DNA of 64,000 nt from Chloroflexota bacterium (GTDB lineage: Bacteria > Chloroflexota > Anaerolineae > Anaerolineales > Villigracilaceae): NCBI GenBank assembly GCA_023459215.1, contig JAEWVF010000023.1, positions 1 to 64,000 on the forward strand. The letters run 5' to 3'. Of the stretch, positions 21,677 through 30,145 are shown piece after piece. The notes beneath the pieces are model-generated. The model was given only the letters and a program-made list of their open reading frames with translations. It ran no database searches and was not told where the DNA came from. The stretch's first letter is position 1, and every line of letters begins with the position of its first letter. The position numbers and the translations under genes were made by a program.

Positions 21677-23086
21677 ATGGAATTTTCATTGAACACATTT
21701 TCGTTGGCATTGCTTGTTTCGGCCATTGCCTCGGCCTCCGTGGCAATCCTGACCTATCAACGACGAAAAGTGAACGGCGCCACCGTCATGTTCTGGATTG
21801 CGGTGGCGCTAACGTTTTGGTCGCTGGCCTACAGCATCGAAAACCTGAACCCCGACCTGGGCTGGCACAGATTTTGGATACAAGTTCAGTTTATCAGCAT
21901 CCCTTTCATCCCGGTCTTGTGGCTGATTTTTGCCATCCAATATACCCAGCAAAACAAAGCGCCCTCGCTTTCGCGTATGGCCCTGCTCTTCCTGGTGCCA
22001 GCCTCTGCCGTGCTGATGGCCTGGACCAACGAACTGCATCACCTGTTCTGGGCCGATATGAAAATCGTCATCTTGAGCGGCGTCAGCATGTTGGCCGTTA
22101 CCTTCGGGCCGTATTTTATTTTTTATGCCATTTACTCGTATGCGGCCATCTTCCTGGGGATATTTTTCTTCTCGCGCCACGCCTTTCAAGTGGAAGCAGC
22201 TTACCGCTCGCAAGCCTTTATCATGCTGGCCGCAGTCGTCGTTTTCATCAGCGGGAACGGCCTCTACCTGCTCGACCTGCTGCCCTTCAAGGGGCTGGAT
22301 ATTACTGCCTTCAGTTTCACCTTCTCCAGCATCATCCTGTCCTACGGATTGTTCCGCCACCACCTGCTGGATTTGATGCCCATCGCCAACGAAATCATCC
22401 TGCAAAACATCGGCGACGGGGTGCTGGTGCTCGACAGCCAAAAACGGATCATTTTCATCAACCCGGCCTTCGAGCAAATGGCCGGATTGCTCCCCGATAC
22501 CTCCGTTGGTAGCCCGGTCAATGAAGTGCTGTTCAACTGGCCCGATCTCTTCACCAATCCCGGTGAAACCAGACAGGTCGAAGCCAAAATTACGCTCGGC
22601 GATTCTGAGCGCATTCTGCAAGTTGAGATTTCGCCAATCTGGCATCGTGAAACCCTGCAAGGCGGCATTTACGTTATCCATGACATCACCGAACGCGCCA
22701 CCCAGGAAGAAAAAATGCGCCTGTTCCTCGACAGCCGCGAAAAGATCCAGGAAAACTTCATCTTCATGGCCATCGACAACACCAACAGCACCATCCTGGA
22801 TGTCAACAGCTCTTTCAGCCTGGTCACCGGCTATACCCCCGAAGAAGTCATCGGCAAAAGCATCCTGGGGCTGAACCTGGTCAGCGTTGAAACCCGCGCC
22901 CTGCTCAACCGAATCCTGCTCACCTCGCCGGGCATCTACGATATGGAAATCAGCGTGCGCGCCAAGAACCGCCAGATGCAGGATTGGAATCTGTCAATCA
23001 GCACCATCAGCCTGAACGAAACCTCGTTCAAGGTTTGGGTCGCCCAGCCGACCCAGGGCGATATTGCCACCCGTCCCATCTCATGA
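21677..23086 (+). CDS. membrane PAS sensor protein without kinase domain
   Basis: The first 230 residues form seven membrane helices of the histidine-kinase 7TM type (YQRRKVNGATVMFWIAVALTFWSLAYSIE is typical). A first PAS domain covers about 240-345 (ILQNIGDGVLVLDSQKRIIFINPAFEQMAG...GGIYVIHDITERATQE) and a second about 355-460 (AIDNTNSTILDVNSSFSLVTGYTPEEVIGKSILGL). There is no histidine phosphoacceptor, ATPase, GGDEF or methyl-accepting domain, and no frameshift is visible at the end. It may act through a partner. It starts 32 bp after the cation transporter. Confidence 0.85.
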   Translation: MEFSLNTFSLALLVSAIASASVAILTYQRRKVNGATVMFWIAVALTFWSLAYSIENLNPDLGWHRFWIQVQFISIPFIPVLWLIFAIQYTQQNKAPSLSRMALLFLVPASAVLMAWTNELHHLFWADMKIVILSGVSMLAVTFGPYFIFYAIYSYAAIFLGIFFFSRHAFQVEAAYRSQAFIMLAAVVVFISGNGLYLLDLLPFKGLDITAFSFTFSSIILSYGLFRHHLLDLMPIANEIILQNIGDGVLVLDSQKRIIFINPAFEQMAGLLPDTSVGSPVNEVLFNWPDLFTNPGETRQVEAKITLGDSERILQVEISPIWHRETLQGGIYVIHDITERATQEEKMRLFLDSREKIQENFIFMAIDNTNSTILDVNSSFSLVTGYTPEEVIGKSILGLNLVSVETRALLNRILLTSPGIYDMEISVRAKNRQMQDWNLSISTISLNETSFKVWVAQPTQGDIATRPIS

Positions 23087-23124
23087 TATAGTTGGCCCTG
23101 CCTTTAACATTCAGGAGTGAACCA

Positions 23125-23145
23125 ATGACAACGGAGAACATCTAA
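23125..23145 (+). CDS. putative leader peptide of the ABC-F gene (6 aa)
   Basis: ATG ACA ACG GAG AAC ATC TAA, encoding MTTENI, with AGGAG 7 nt upstream. Two hairpins and a terminator follow before the ABC-F start. The layout matches the ribosome-sensing leaders known upstream of several antibiotic-resistance ABC-F genes in Firmicutes. Translation has not been shown. Confidence 0.55.
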   Translation: MTTENI

Positions 23146-23173
23146 GAAAACACGTTTTTTCGGGGTACGGCCC

Positions 23174-23220
23174 GCCAAAATGACTTTTGGCCGGGGGCGT
23201 TTGCCCTCGGTTTTTGTTTT
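23174..23220 (+). promoter_or_regulatory. hairpin plus intrinsic terminator in the ABC-F leader
   Basis: GCCAAAA-TGAC-TTTTGGC (23174-23191) is followed by the terminator stem CCGGGGGC-GTTT-GCCCTCGG (23191-23210) and TTTTTGTTTT. The terminator lies only 14 bp before the ABC-F start, so it should stop expression unless disrupted. CCCG around 23171 could pair with the GGGG of the terminator arm as an antiterminator. Confidence 0.7.
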
Positions 23221-23234
23221 CTCTAGAGGTTCTT

Positions 23235-24893
23235 ATGCTTAGTGTTCACCACCTTACCAAATCTTACGGCATCCAAACCGTTTTACAAGACATCACCTTC
23301 AATATCAGCGCGGGCGAAAAAATCGGCCTGGTCGGGCCGAACGGCTGCGGCAAAACCACCCTGATGCGCATTCTGGCCGGGCTGGAATTTTCGGATTCAG
23401 GAACCGTCTCGAGGACATTTCCCGGCCTGCGAATCGGATACCTGGCCCAAGGCTTTGACCTGCCGCTCGAGGCAACCATCCGCACCACCCTCAACCTGTC
23501 CGCCGTGGATGAGGCCGCCCTCGAAGCTGAAATCGCCTCCCTGGCCCAGGCGTTAACCGTTACCCCCGCCGATGCGGCCCTGCAAGCGCGCTACGACTCG
23601 GCCCTGGCGCAACTCTCCAGCCTCGACATCCACCCCGAAAGCATCCTGGCCCCGCTTGGGCTGGCCCACCTCGACCCCGAAACCCCGGTCGGCCAACTCA
23701 GCGGCGGACAAAAAACGCGTCTGCTGTTGGCGCGCATCCTGTTGACCGAGCCGCACCTGCTGCTGCTCGACGAACCGACCAACCATCTCGATATCGTCAT
23801 GCTCGAATGGCTCGAAGGCTGGGTGCGGCGCTTTAAGGGCGCGGTGCTGATCGTCTCACACGACCGCGCATTCCTGGATAACACCGTCGGCGCCATTTTT
23901 GAAATCGACCCCAAGAGCCACCAGCTAAAAGCCTATCCCGGCAACTATAGCGATTACGCTGCCCAAAAAGAAGTTGAGTTTGAGCAGCAATATCAGGCCT
24001 ACAGCGACCAGCAGGTTCAACTCGCCCAACTGCGCGCGGCGGCCAGCCACATCCGCGGGCTAACGAAGATGAAAAAAGGCGGCAAAGCCGATGGCGGCGA
24101 CAAGTTCGCCAAGGGCTTTTTCGGAAACCGCGCCACCAAAAACGTCGCCGGGCGGGCCAAAAATATCGAGGCGCGCATCCAGCACATTCTCGATGAAGAA
24201 AAAATCGACAAGCCGCGCGCCGATTGGCAGGTCAAACTGCAATTTGGCGCGGCGGGTCACCAATCGCGGGATGTTTTGAGCGTTGAAAACCTTTCGATTG
24301 GCTACAGCCCCGATAAGCCCCTGTTGGGCGGCATCAACCTGCACATCGGGCCGGGAGAAAAAATCGTCCTGACCGGCGAGAACGGCAGCGGCAAAACCAC
24401 CCTGCTGCGCACCATCGCCGGGAAACTGCCCGCCCTGAGCGGTGCACTCAAGCTGGGTGCAGCCGTCAAATTGGGTTACATGACCCAGGAACAGGAATCC
24501 CTGCCGCCCGACCTGACTCCGCTCGCGAGCCTGCAAGCCGTGGCGCCCTTCAACGAGACCGAGGCGCGCCACTTCCTGCACTTCCTGCTCTTCAGCGGCG
24601 ACGATCCGCTGCGCCCGAATCACAGCCTGAGCTACGGCGAGCGCGCCCGCCTGCAACTCGGCCTGCTGATTGCCCAGGGCTGCAACTTCCTGCTGCTCGA
24701 TGAGCCGATCAATCACCTCGACATCGCCTCGCGCTCGCGCTTCGAGCAGGCCCTGCGCCAGTTCGAAGGCGCGGTGCTGGCCGTTGTCCATGACCGCTAT
24801 TTTATTGAGCGTTTTGCCGAGACGGTTTGGGTTGTGGAGGCAGGGGAGGTGCGGATAAATCCGACCCAAGCCCTGAGCGGAGCGACGGAGTGA
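23235..24893 (+). CDS. ABC-F family ATPase
   Basis: The 552-aa soluble protein has two ATP-binding domains and no membrane part, the mark of ABC-F translation or antibiotic-protection factors that bind the ribosomal E site. Walker A motifs are GPNGCGKTT (34-42) and GENGSGKTT; signatures are LSGGQKTR and LSYGERAR; Walker B are LLLDEPTNHLDI and LLLDEPINHLDI. The inter-domain linker (about 240-340, KKGGKADGGDKFAKGFFGNRATK) is basic. The start ATG at 23235 follows AGAGGT. The last residues (ALSGATE) and the stop are encoded by a palindromic repeat. The attenuator leader supports a drug-inducible role, which is inference. Confidence 0.93.
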   Translation: MLSVHHLTKSYGIQTVLQDITFNISAGEKIGLVGPNGCGKTTLMRILAGLEFSDSGTVSRTFPGLRIGYLAQGFDLPLEATIRTTLNLSAVDEAALEAEIASLAQALTVTPADAALQARYDSALAQLSSLDIHPESILAPLGLAHLDPETPVGQLSGGQKTRLLLARILLTEPHLLLLDEPTNHLDIVMLEWLEGWVRRFKGAVLIVSHDRAFLDNTVGAIFEIDPKSHQLKAYPGNYSDYAAQKEVEFEQQYQAYSDQQVQLAQLRAAASHIRGLTKMKKGGKADGGDKFAKGFFGNRATKNVAGRAKNIEARIQHILDEEKIDKPRADWQVKLQFGAAGHQSRDVLSVENLSIGYSPDKPLLGGINLHIGPGEKIVLTGENGSGKTTLLRTIAGKLPALSGALKLGAAVKLGYMTQEQESLPPDLTPLASLQAVAPFNETEARHFLHFLLFSGDDPLRPNHSLSYGERARLQLGLLIAQGCNFLLLDEPINHLDIASRSRFEQALRQFEGAVLAVVHDRYFIERFAETVWVVEAGEVRINPTQALSGATE

Positions 24894-24970
24894 AACGAAG
24901 GAGCGTAGTCGAAGGGCGGTTTCGCAGCAGAACCGCCCTTCGACTGCGCTTTGCTCCGCTCAGGGCTTGG
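24866..24970. repeat. double palindromic repeat shared by two convergent gene ends
   Basis: The element starts CCAAGCCCTGAGCGGAGC and ends GCTCCGCTCAGGGCTTGG, giving 105 bp of near-perfect inverted repeat with two unit copies (CCCTGAGCGGAGC...AGTCGAAGGG and CCCTTCGACT...GCTCCGCTCAGGG). Both the ABC-F gene and the crtI-like gene end inside it: TGA at 24891-24893 on the plus strand and TGA at 24962-24960 on the minus strand. It may also act as the bidirectional terminator. Confidence 0.85.
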
Positions 24971-26423
24971 ATATCATTTGTGCCACCAACTTGCCCGAAA
25001 GCGTCACCATAGGCACGCCGCCGCCGGGGTGGGTGGTGCCGCCAACGAAGTACAGACCCTCGAACTCGGAGCGGTTGTGCGGGCGTTTGAAGGGCGCGAA
25101 GCGGTCGTTGAATGAGACGCCGTACAACGCGCCGCGATGCGCCCCGGTTTTTTGCTGGATGTCGAGGGGGGTCAGCAACTGCTGGTAGCGAATCTTATTC
25201 CGCACGTCCAACCCGACACTTGCCAGCCGAATAAGCAGTTTTTCGCTCACTGCGGCCCTATCCACCGCGCTGGGGGCGGAATCGAGCGCCGGGGCATTGG
25301 CCATCACGAACCAGTTTTCGCAGCCTGCGGGGGCGTGAGCGGCGTCCGTTTTGGAGGTGATGCACAGGTAGAGGGTCGGCTCGTCGGGCAGGACCCGCTC
25401 TGAGAATATCTGCTCAAACTCGCGGCGGTAGTCGGACGAGAAAAAGATGTTGTGATGGGCCAGGTCGGGGTACGCGCCCTCGACGCCGAGCAGCAGAATC
25501 ATGCCCGAGCAGGAGACATCGCGCTTCTTTAGCGTATCCAGCCGCCGGGTGGCGCGATCCGATTGCATCAGGCCGTAGGTGCTGGTCACGTCGAGGTTCG
25601 AGATCAGGGTCGAGGTTGGCAGAATTTCCCCGTTTTCCAAAAGAACAGATGAAACCTGTTTGCCGTGCAGGCAGATTTCGCGGACTTTCGTGTTCAGGCG
25701 AATTTCAACGCCCAGTTCACGGGCCAACTTCTCGTAGGCGCGGGCGATGGCGTAGATGCCGCCCTGCGGATACCAGACGCCTTCGGTCAGTTCGACATGG
25801 GCAATAACGCCGAGGGTGGCCGGGGCCAGGTAGGGACTCGCACCGACGTAAGTGGCGAAACGCCCAAGCAACTGGCGCAGGTGCGGATGGCGGATGCGGC
25901 GTTCGATGCTTTGCTGGAGGGTGCGGACAACATCGACGCTGAGGGCGTCTTTGATGGTGACTTTTTTCAGGCTGGCGAGCGAGGGTGGCGGGCCGTAGGT
26001 GAAGACCGGGCCGGTGATGCGATGCAGGCGGGCGGCTTCGGCCAAGAAATCGAGGTAGCCTTCCAGGTCGCGCGGCTCGAGTTTGCTGATTTGGGCGGCG
26101 GTCTTGGGCAGGTCGCGCGAAAGGTCGAGGCTCGTTCCATCGGGCCAGAAGTAGCGGGTAAGCGGCTCGACCGGCAGCAGGGTCAGGTAGTCTTGGAGGC
26201 GGCGACCTGCCGCGCGGAAAAGGTCTTCAAAAACCCCGCGCATGGTGATGACCGAGGGGCCGGTATCAAAGCGAAAGCCTTGCGCCGTGATTTCGGACAT
26301 TTTGCCGCCGACGGCAGGATTCTGCTCAAGGACAGTGACTTTGTGTCCGCTGGCGGCCAGGTGAATGGCGGCAGACAGCCCGCCGATGCCCGCGCCGAGG
26401 ATGAGGATGGGTTGGTTCGACAT
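24960..26423 (-). CDS. phytoene desaturase family protein (CrtI-type)
   Basis: An FAD-dependent carotenoid desaturase or related oxidase, 487 aa. The dinucleotide motif ILILGAGIGGLSAAIHLAASGHKVTVLEQN opens the protein, FRFDTGPSVITM is the CrtI-specific segment, and the C-terminal GLYFVGGTTHPGGGVPMVTLSGKLVAQ is the carotenoid-oxidoreductase signature. It could desaturate phytoene or act as a CrtD- or CrtN-like enzyme; no other carotenoid gene is adjacent to decide. Its last residues (ISKP) and stop come from the palindromic repeat. Confidence 0.9.
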   Translation of the reverse strand: MSNQPILILGAGIGGLSAAIHLAASGHKVTVLEQNPAVGGKMSEITAQGFRFDTGPSVITMRGVFEDLFRAAGRRLQDYLTLLPVEPLTRYFWPDGTSLDLSRDLPKTAAQISKLEPRDLEGYLDFLAEAARLHRITGPVFTYGPPPSLASLKKVTIKDALSVDVVRTLQQSIERRIRHPHLRQLLGRFATYVGASPYLAPATLGVIAHVELTEGVWYPQGGIYAIARAYEKLARELGVEIRLNTKVREICLHGKQVSSVLLENGEILPTSTLISNLDVTSTYGLMQSDRATRRLDTLKKRDVSCSGMILLLGVEGAYPDLAHHNIFFSSDYRREFEQIFSERVLPDEPTLYLCITSKTDAAHAPAGCENWFVMANAPALDSAPSAVDRAAVSEKLLIRLASVGLDVRNKIRYQQLLTPLDIQQKTGAHRGALYGVSFNDRFAPFKRPHNRSEFEGLYFVGGTTHPGGGVPMVTLSGKLVAQMISKP

Positions 26424-26468
26424 CGAGTTTGTTCTCCATGTTGATGATACTCGAAGATACCAGGAATC

Positions 26469-26498
26469 AAAACGGGACGGTTCTGGCCGTCCCGTTTT
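26469..26498. terminator. terminator hairpin between crtI-like and ABC-2 genes
   Basis: AAAACGGGACGG and CCGTCCCGTTTT form a 12-bp stem with a 6-base loop. On the minus strand it terminates the ABC exporter operon upstream of the crtI-like gene. Confidence 0.85.
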
Positions 26499-26506
26499 GA
26501 TTTTAA

Positions 26507-27241
26507 TCAGTCCGTAATCAATTTTTCGCGCCGGAACTGTGACAAGGCATAGGCCAGCAGGCCGAGATCGAAAACCAGCAGGATGAGCAGCGCCCCGGCC
26601 AAAAGCTGTGGCAGGCTTAACCCGACCAGGAAGGCATCCAGGCCGGCAAGAACTTCCTTGGGCAGGAAGGAGAGCGCAAAGAGCGGAATCAGCAAGACGA
26701 ACATGATGATGCTCAGTGTCTGCTGGGCGGCGCGGGCGGTGGCGGCGCGCAGCGAGATGGCAATCCCCAACCCGGCGGCGAAGACCGAAATCAGCAGGCT
26801 GACCGCCAGAATCACGGCGAACAAGGCCGGCGGGTAGAGAGTCACGGTCCCCTGCCAGTAGACCAGGTTAATCGTCAGCAGGTTGAGCAGCACGGTGGCG
26901 ACGGTGATTCCCCAGCCATAAAGCACTACTGCGCCCAGTTTGCCAAACAGGATGGCGCGATCCGAAAGGCGGCTGGCAAGCAGAGTCTCGAGGGTATGAC
27001 GCTCGCGCTCCCCGGCGAAGGTGTCGGCGGTCACACCGCTGACCAACAGGTAGGGAATCCAGGCCCAAAAAGCCAGGCTGGCCGGGGATTGCAGGCTTTC
27101 GATCCCATTTTGGAGCGGCAGCAGGATGCCGAACACGCCGACAAATACGAGCAGCCGTACCAGGCTGGTGCGTCCCTGACCGCGTTGAAAGAGCAATTCT
27201 TTGATTTCTTTTTCGATGACGGTGAAAATATCGGTCAACAT
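26507..27241 (-). CDS. ABC-2 type transporter permease
   Basis: The 244-aa protein has six predicted membrane helices, with the cytoplasmic loop GVTADTFAGERERHTLETLLASRLSDRAILFGK between helices 2 and 3 that is typical of ABC-2 exporters contacting the ATPase. The following LGAVVLYGWGITVATVLLNLL and AVILAVSLLISVFAAGLGIAIS are helices. It follows the ATPase gene by 2 bp. The exported substrate is unknown; regulation by the winged-helix protein in the same operon suggests a response to a ligand or to stress. Confidence 0.88.
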   Translation of the reverse strand: MLTDIFTVIEKEIKELLFQRGQGRTSLVRLLVFVGVFGILLPLQNGIESLQSPASLAFWAWIPYLLVSGVTADTFAGERERHTLETLLASRLSDRAILFGKLGAVVLYGWGITVATVLLNLLTINLVYWQGTVTLYPPALFAVILAVSLLISVFAAGLGIAISLRAATARAAQQTLSIIMFVLLIPLFALSFLPKEVLAGLDAFLVGLSLPQLLAGALLILLVFDLGLLAYALSQFRREKLITD

Positions 27242-27243
27242 GG

Positions 27244-28173
27244 TTATCCCTGTTCGAGCAATGAGAGGAAAGCCTGTTCCAGGTCGGCTTTGCCCTTGCG
27301 GACTTCTTCAATCTGCGCCCCGGCCTGCACCAGCAGGTTGACGATTGGCGCGGAGGAGCCGGATTGGTGGAATTCGACAACGATCTGGCCTGCTCCGTTA
27401 TGAACGGCGGATACCGCCGGAAGCGCACGAATCGCCCCGAGGGCCTGTTCACTGAACCCCGAGCCGCTGATCTCCAGCCGGGGCTGGCCGCTGGTGCGGC
27501 GCAGTTCGTCTGGGCTGCCGGTGGCGATCAGTTTTCCCTGGCGGATAACGCCCACCTGCGCGCACAACTTTTCGGCTTCGGTCAGGTTGTGGGTCGTCAG
27601 GAAGATGGTCACACCTTCGCTTTGGGCCAGGTTGGCCAGGTCGTCACGCAGCGCGGCGGAGGCAATCGGGTCGAGGCCGGCGGTCGGTTCATCGAGGAAG
27701 ACCAGCGCCGGGCGATGGAGCAGGGCGCGGGCAACGGCCAGCTTTTGCTTCATACCGCGACTCCAGTTGCCGGCGGTTTCGTCGCGACGATCCCACAGGT
27801 CGAGATTGGTCAGCAATTCCTTGATGCGCGCCTGGCGTTCGGCTGCGGGCATACGCCAGATTTTGGCGTAAAAATCGAGGTTGTCATAGGCGCTCAGGCG
27901 TTCGTAGATGCCGTTTTGTTCGAGCAAGGCCCCGCAGCGGGCGCGAATCTCGTCGGCCTGGGTGCGGGTGTTGAACCCGAGCACTTCGGCCTGGCCGGAG
28001 GTTGGTTCCAGCAAACCGAGCAAGAGGCGGATGGTGGTGGTTTTCCCGGCGCCATTGGGGCCGAGGAAACCAAAGACCGTTCCGGGAGCGACTTCGAGCG
28101 AGATACCGTCCACGGCGCGGACGGCGGCAAAGTCACGGGTAAGTTGGGTGGTTCGGAGAGCGTAGAGGGGCAT
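27244..28173 (-). CDS. ABC transporter ATP-binding protein
   Basis: The 309-aa ATPase energises the ABC-2 permease. Walker A is GPNGAGKTTT (about 40-49), the signature NWSRGMKQKLAVARALLHRPALVFLDEPTAGLDP includes Walker B, and the H-loop is in FLTTHNLTEAEKL. The C-terminal extension (about 220-309) is typical of drug and antibiotic exporters. The ATG at 28173 follows AAAAAGGAAC; an in-frame extension to 28422 runs through repeat sequence and is not credible. Confidence 0.92.
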   Translation of the reverse strand: MPLYALRTTQLTRDFAAVRAVDGISLEVAPGTVFGFLGPNGAGKTTTIRLLLGLLEPTSGQAEVLGFNTRTQADEIRARCGALLEQNGIYERLSAYDNLDFYAKIWRMPAAERQARIKELLTNLDLWDRRDETAGNWSRGMKQKLAVARALLHRPALVFLDEPTAGLDPIASAALRDDLANLAQSEGVTIFLTTHNLTEAEKLCAQVGVIRQGKLIATGSPDELRRTSGQPRLEISGSGFSEQALGAIRALPAVSAVHNGAGQIVVEFHQSGSSAPIVNLLVQAGAQIEEVRKGKADLEQAFLSLLEQG

Positions 28174-28189
28174 GATGTTCCTTTTTGAA

Positions 28190-28335
28190 TGTTCTTGTGA
28201 GCCGCTGGTCGAGTAAGACGCCGCTCTCTGGCGTCTGTATCGAGACCCGGCGAGCGTCACACTGCCAGTGCAGGTGAGCAATCTCCTGGCACAAGCAGAT
28301 TGCCGCGCCGCCAAGAGCGCGGCTCGCAATGACAT
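28190..28335. repeat. repeat cluster between winged-helix and ABC genes
   Basis: It contains GTCGAGTAAGACG, TATCGAGACCCGGC, GAGCAATCTCC...AGCAGATTGC and GCTCGCAATGACA, the GTCATT/GCAATCTC-type dispersed repeat. It is related to the element at 6157-6263 by the ending GCTCG(A/C)AATGACA. There is no coding potential. Confidence 0.6.
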
Positions 28336-28340
28336 TTGTG

Positions 28341-28649
28341 TTATTTTGTCTGCTCGACAAATTGTGACAATTTCTTGCGATAATTCGTAAACGCTTCGCG
28401 ACCGGTTTCGCTCAGGCTGCACAACGTCAGCGGGTATTTGCCGCGAAATGTTTTTTCGATCTGGATATAACCGGCTTCCTCAAGTTTGGTCAGATGCGCT
28501 GAGAGATTGCCCTTGGTCAGTCCGGTTTCGCGCTGGAGGAAGACAAAGTCGGCGCTTTCGACCGCAGCCAGGATGGCGGCAATAACTGCGCGTGACGGCT
28601 CATGCAGCAAACGGTCGACATCGGTCAGGGCGCGCAGGTCATTGCTCAT
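28341..28649 (-). CDS. winged-helix transcriptional regulator
   Basis: The 102-aa protein is a winged HTH of the single-domain ArsR/MarR-like type: HEPSRAVIAAILAAVESADFVFLQRETGLTKGNLSAHLTKLEEAGYIQIEKTFRGKYPLTLCSLSETGREAFTNYRKKL. The recognition helix is GNLSAHLTKLEEAGY and the wing is EKTFRGKYPLT. The start at 28649 (MSNDLRALTD) overlaps the upstream membrane protein gene by 11 bp. It probably binds the paired AAACTAGTTT sites at the head of the operon. Confidence 0.88.
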   Translation of the reverse strand: MSNDLRALTDVDRLLHEPSRAVIAAILAAVESADFVFLQRETGLTKGNLSAHLTKLEEAGYIQIEKTFRGKYPLTLCSLSETGREAFTNYRKKLSQFVEQTK

Positions 28650-29391
28650 CGTGGGCCTCGCTGGCCGGGTTGTCCCGCAGGTAGCGAACCAGAGTAAAAA
28701 CGCCACTGCCCAGGAGCATAAGTCCCAGGCTGCCGCACAGAAGAGCGGTCAGCCAATAGGCAAAATCGGCGTTCAGGCGCATGGCATTGGCGATTTCTAC
28801 CGGCATGGAAGCTGTAATTGAGCTGGCAAACAATTCTGCCGGCAAGATGTAAGCCCGGTTATGGTTGAAGGCCAGGGTGGCAAGAATGAGGCTTAACCCG
28901 ATGCCCAGCCAACCGAAAAATTGAAACCGTACAAGTTCCGTTTGGCGAGCCTGGCTGAGCAGGCTGAGGCTAAAGCCAAGCCCGATCAAGACCGGCAACC
29001 AGGTGATGCCATAGAGCACCGCCGCTCTCGCCCACGGAAAAAACAGCACCAAAATAATGACCAGAAAAAGCGCGCCAAAAACCGGTGCCAGAATTTTCCA
29101 GTTTTTCTGGAGGCGGCTGGCAGCATTTTCCTGCTTGTAGGCCACATATCCGGTGCGCTGGTAGGTAATATTTTGTTTGAGCCAGGTAATCGCAACCAAC
29201 CCAAGAGGCAGACCAAGAACCAGGATGGTATTTTTCAAATCAGTGGCCGGGAATGGCAGCCAATTGGCTGATTGAGTTGCATAAATAATTCCGAGAAAGG
29301 CAAGGATAATCCCGGAGAGAATTTCCCATAGCCCATCGATGTACCAGTAGCCGCGCGTACGCTGGACAGCAAGTTCCAGGTTATTCTTCAT
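28639..29391 (-). CDS. membrane protein, paralogue of the preceding gene
   Basis: The 250-aa protein has about six membrane helices and no known catalytic motif. The N-terminus RTRGYWYIDGLWEILSGIILAFLGIIY and the loop ITYQRTGYVAYKQ match the next gene (AFQYWYVDGTFEFSFGGICLV and ITFPRTGYISFPRK), so the two arose by duplication. The ATG at 29391 follows GGAGGCACGA. It overlaps its neighbours on both sides by 11 bp. Its function is unknown; it may be part of, or an immunity partner for, the ABC exporter. Confidence 0.8.
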   Translation of the reverse strand: MKNNLELAVQRTRGYWYIDGLWEILSGIILAFLGIIYATQSANWLPFPATDLKNTILVLGLPLGLVAITWLKQNITYQRTGYVAYKQENAASRLQKNWKILAPVFGALFLVIILVLFFPWARAAVLYGITWLPVLIGLGFSLSLLSQARQTELVRFQFFGWLGIGLSLILATLAFNHNRAYILPAELFASSITASMPVEIANAMRLNADFAYWLTALLCGSLGLMLLGSGVFTLVRYLRDNPASEAHDEQ

Positions 29392-30031
29392 TCGTGCCTC
29401 CACCTTGTTCCGAAACAGGATTTTCGCGCAAATACTGCCACAGGCTGATTCCGCCAACGGCCAACATGCTCAGCCCCAGCAATCCGTAGAAAGCCGTCAG
29501 ACCCAGGTCGCCGGGCAGGTTGGCAAACCCGAATGCTGTGCCAATCCCGATACTCACTGCCGCGTGAATGAAAAAGCGCGCCACACCGGTACGAAATCCC
29601 AGGTAGGTCACCACCAAACTGAAAAGGACACCTGAAGCGGTGACGGTCCAGTCAAAACCGATGGGACGGTTGGCCAGCAGCAGCACCATCCCGGCAGAGA
29701 CAACCGCTGAAACCGCACCCAACAACAGCGCACGTCCCCAACGGTTGGAACCCGTTTTACGCGGGAAGGAAATGTAGCCGGTACGCGGAAAGGTGATGCG
29801 CTCTTTCATCGCCATCACCAGGCGGTTGATCAGATACGAGCCGCCAATCATCACCAGCAGGAAGAAGACAATCAGCAGGTTGGAAAACCAGGTCTCGGCC
29901 AGCAGGTATTGGGCGTAGAAATAGGCTGCCAGAACCAGGCAAATTCCGCCAAAACTGAATTCAAAGGTGCCATCCACATACCAGTACTGGAAGGCGCGTT
30001 TCTGGGCGTGCTGCAGGGGGTCAGTCGTCAT
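29381..30031 (-). CDS. membrane protein, first gene of the ABC exporter operon
   Basis: The 216-aa protein has six predicted membrane helices and the shared YWYVDGTFEFSFGGI and RTGYISFPR features described for its paralogue. The C-terminus ends YLRENPVSEQGGGTNEE, similar to YLRDNPASEAHDEQ of the paralogue. It is the first gene after the operator-promoter at 30047-30104. I do not recognise a characterised family. Confidence 0.8.
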   Translation of the reverse strand: MTTDPLQHAQKRAFQYWYVDGTFEFSFGGICLVLAAYFYAQYLLAETWFSNLLIVFFLLVMIGGSYLINRLVMAMKERITFPRTGYISFPRKTGSNRWGRALLLGAVSAVVSAGMVLLLANRPIGFDWTVTASGVLFSLVVTYLGFRTGVARFFIHAAVSIGIGTAFGFANLPGDLGLTAFYGLLGLSMLAVGGISLWQYLRENPVSEQGGGTNEE

Positions 30032-30046
30032 AGGAAACCTTTCTGA

Positions 30047-30104
30047 AAACTAGTTTGTATTGCAAACTAGTTTGTATATTACGACTGTTTTCTATGCTTG
30101 TCAA
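30047..30104 (-). promoter_or_regulatory. promoter and double operator of the ABC exporter operon
   Basis: On the minus strand TTGACA (30099-30104) and TAATAT (30076-30081) are 17 bp apart, a near-consensus promoter. Just downstream lie two copies of the 13-mer AAACTAGTTTGTA (30047-30059 and 30064-30076), each holding the palindrome AAACTAGTTT, 17 bp apart. A repressor bound there would block transcription; the winged-helix protein in the operon is the obvious candidate. Confidence 0.75.
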
Positions 30105-30145
30105 GAGGGTTGGTCGGGAGTACTCTTTAAACAGCGAGGCACAAA

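Noticed and set aside
28174..28422. Extended ABC ATPase start at 28422
   Set aside because: The extension consists of dispersed repeat sequence, while AAAAAGGAAC sits before the ATG at 28173.
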